This document shows, piece by piece, positions 4,202-5,789 of a stretch of 5,789 bases of DNA. A program made the translations under genes and the position numbers. How positions within the stretch are numbered: position 1 is the first letter of the stretch; each line of letters opens with the position of its first letter. A model generated the notes under the pieces. It was not told where the DNA came from and did not search any database. It saw nothing but the letters and a program-made list of their open reading frames with translations. Origin of the DNA: an uncultured Gallionellaceae bacterium (lineage in GTDB: Bacteria > Pseudomonadota > Gammaproteobacteria > Burkholderiales > Sulfuricellaceae); NCBI GenBank assembly GCA_937873435.1, contig CALMWM010000134.1, positions 1-5,789 on the forward strand, given 5' to 3'.

Positions 4202-5789
4202 GTTTTGTCACCTTCGTTGTTATCGGGGAGCGAAAAATGGATGGTCGTCCCCTTGTTATATTCCGATTCGACCCAGATGCGCCCATGATGGCGCTCGACG
4301 ATGCGCTTACAGATCGCCAGGCCGATGCCGGTGCCGGAATATTTTTCGCGGCTATGCAAGCGTTTAAATATCATGAAAATCTGCTCGAAATATTGTGGCT
4401 CAATTCCGATGCCGTTGTCACGCACCGAAATGATCCAGGCATTTTCTTCATGCCGGGCGCTGACGTGAATTTCCGGTCGCTCCTCGCGGCGAAATTTGAC
4501 GGCATTGCTGATCAGGTTTTGCAGCAATTGGCCGATTTGCGAGTGGATTGCCGGAAAGACAGGGAGCAAGTCCTGCGTGACAACCGCCTGGTTTTCGTCG
4601 ATCAGCGGGCGCAGATTCATCAGCACCTCGGCCAACACCTGGTTGCAGTCGGTCATTTCCAGGTCGCCGCCGTTGCCGACCAGCGAGAAGGTGAGCAGGT
4701 CGTTGATCAGGCGCTGCATACGGGTTACGCCTTCTACTGCATACCCGATAAAGTCGTTGGCATTCTGATCCAGCCGGTCGCGATAGCGCCGTGCCAGCAA
4801 TTGGACATAGCTCGCCACCATGCGGAGCGGCTCTTGCAGATCGTGCGAAGCGATGTAGGCGAATTGCTCCAGATCGGCGTTGGAATGCGCCAGTTCCTCC
4901 AGGCTTTTCTGGAGCGCGCTTTCGGTGAGGCGGTGCTGGGCGATTTCCACTTGCAGTTCGCGGGTGCGATCAGCCACTCGCGATTCCAGTTCGAGATTGG
5001 CCTTGTGCAGTAGATCCTCCTCGAACTTATGGCGCGCCAGGTTGAAGCGCATCTGTTGCTGCCGCCACAACAGGGTCGCCGCGAACGTGCTCAGGCCGAT
5101 CAGTACGGCGCAGACCGAGGCGACCATGATGGCGCGCTCTCGCAACGGCGCTTCCACTTCGGCGCGATCGACCTTGGTCACCAGGAACCAGGGCGAATTC
5201 GGAATTTTGCGCAATGTCGTGAGCACTTCGACGCCGCGGTAATCCCGGCCCGCGAAAGCGCCTTCCTTGCCGCGCACCGCCCCGACTGCGGGTAAGGCGG
5301 TTTCGCTGAGCGGAAGCCGCAATGACATGGCGGCGGCTTTCTTGTGACGCAATTCGTTGAGGAAGACTACGCTGTCGCCATCGCGGCGCACCAGCAGGGT
5401 TTCCGCAGTGGGGCTGGGTGTCGGCCAGGACTGGATCAAGGGATAGAGAAAGCGGCGCGGGTCTATTTCAAAAGCCAGCGCGCCAATCGCGACTTTTTCG
5501 CCGTTTACCTCTGCCAGCAGCGGAACAAACAGGCTGAGATGGGGTTCTTCGGCCACCGCGGTGACGTGAAAGTCGAGAAATACCACGTGCCGGGAATGCA
5601 TCGCTTCCAGCACGGCGGATCGTGTGCGCGGGCAAGGGAACAGGTTCTCATTCGAGGCCAGGCGCATTTCGCCAGCCGGATCGTAAAGGTAAACGCAGCG
5701 ATAATGGCGCGCATGGCGTGGAGCGGTCATCCAAGCCAGCAGCGCCTGCTTTTCCGCCAGGTCTTTTCCATCGCCCGCCAACCAGCGCT
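4198..5789 (-). CDS. Membrane sensor histidine kinase, N-terminus beyond window
   Basis: About 529 codons are open to the right edge. The TTG at 5779-5781 is unlikely to be the start because the frame continues through Trp and Arg codons to the edge. Numbering from that TTG, residues 1-215 are an extracytoplasmic, cache-like sensor (VYLYDPAGEMRLAS, later LLVRRDGDSVVFLN and IPNSPWFLVTKVD). A membrane helix lies at about 217-239, followed by a coiled coil (about 245-305). The HisKA domain has the H-box ASHDLQEPLR, phospho-acceptor His313. The ATPase domain has an N-box with Asn422 and Asn426, DNGIG at 455-459, the FKRLHSREKYSGTGIGL region, and HHGRIWVES. The SHDLQEPLR kinase core is the phytochrome-associated class, but no GAF or PHY domain is present. 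The first membrane helix should lie outside the window. It is the first visible gene of the operon and should feed the two receivers downstream; the ligand is unknown. Confidence 0.94.
   Translation of the reverse strand, partial: RWLAGDGKDLAEKQALLAWMTAPRHARHYRCVYLYDPAGEMRLASNENLFPCPRTRSAVLEAMHSRHVVFLDFHVTAVAEEPHLSLFVPLLAEVNGEKVAIGALAFEIDPRRFLYPLIQSWPTPSPTAETLLVRRDGDSVVFLNELRHKKAAAMSLRLPLSETALPAVGAVRGKEGAFAGRDYRGVEVLTTLRKIPNSPWFLVTKVDRAEVEAPLRERAIMVASVCAVLIGLSTFAATLLWRQQQMRFNLARHKFEEDLLHKANLELESRVADRTRELQVEIAQHRLTESALQKSLEELAHSNADLEQFAYIASHDLQEPLRMVASYVQLLARRYRDRLDQNANDFIGYAVEGVTRMQRLINDLLTFSLVGNGGDLEMTDCNQVLAEVLMNLRPLIDENQAVVTQDLLPVFPAIHSQIGQLLQNLISNAVKFRREERPEIHVSARHEENAWIISVRDNGIGIEPQYFEQIFMIFKRLHSREKYSGTGIGLAICKRIVERHHGRIWVESEYNKGTTIHFSLPDNNEGDKT
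4209..4214 (-). promoter_or_regulatory. Shine-Dalgarno site for the single-domain regulator
   Basis: On the minus strand AAGGTG ends 7 nt before the ATG at 4201, inside the last codons of the kinase gene. It gives the regulator its own ribosome entry in addition to the ATGA overlap, in contrast to the next gene, which has none. Confidence 0.6.

Noticed and set aside
4195..5013. Plus-strand open frame of 272 codons antisense to the kinase
   Set aside because: It is a shadow of the kinase ATPase and HisKA domains, with no motifs and no ribosome site worth noting.

Overview
The window looks like a piece of a Gram-negative, probably betaproteobacterial, genome from an environmental or metagenomic assembly. 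From about position 1520 to the right edge the DNA is GC-rich and densely packed. It carries an EVE-domain gene starting MRYWLMKSEP, a TauE/SafE exporter and a multi-gene histidine kinase/response regulator/GGDEF operon, a style common in Gallionellaceae-like and related Nitrosomonadales. That placement is an inference from protein style, not from a marker gene.

Left part (1-1518): GC is lower, by hand count about 43% in 1-180 and 47% in 241-480. It starts with a minus-strand fragment of a GMC/cholesterol-oxidase-like flavoprotein (1-215). This meets, within an 18-bp stretch that makes sense in both genes (198-215), a plus-strand HNH_2-type nuclease lacking its 5' end (198-566). A 135-aa protein follows (571-978), which I recognise only as an uncharacterised recurrent type. 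Then comes a short EcoRII-C-type restriction endonuclease with its catalytic residues intact but its N-terminal part missing (1024-1518). No methyltransferase is visible. This is restriction/defence-type accessory DNA, possibly remnant, and the GMC/HNH contact is either a real recombination scar or an assembly misjoin.

Middle part (1519-2844): a 73-bp gap with a possible promoter leads to an EVE-domain protein (1592-2047) and a TauE/SafE-type permease (2050-2844), two bases apart and probably co-transcribed.

Right part (2853-5789, minus strand): a three-gene signalling operon read from right to left. A membrane histidine kinase cut by the right edge (4198-5789) is followed by a single-domain Rcp1/CheY-like response regulator (3746-4201) and a REC-GGDEF diguanylate cyclase (2853-3749). 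Both junctions are 4-nt ATGA overlaps. The simplest model is one kinase with a cache-like periplasmic sensor that phosphorylates two receivers, one a stand-alone relay or competitor and the other controlling c-di-GMP synthesis. The exporter and cyclase genes converge with only 8 bp between their stop codons.

No rRNA, tRNA, CRISPR array, insertion sequence or convincing terminator was found. The only non-coding stretch of note is 1519-1591.
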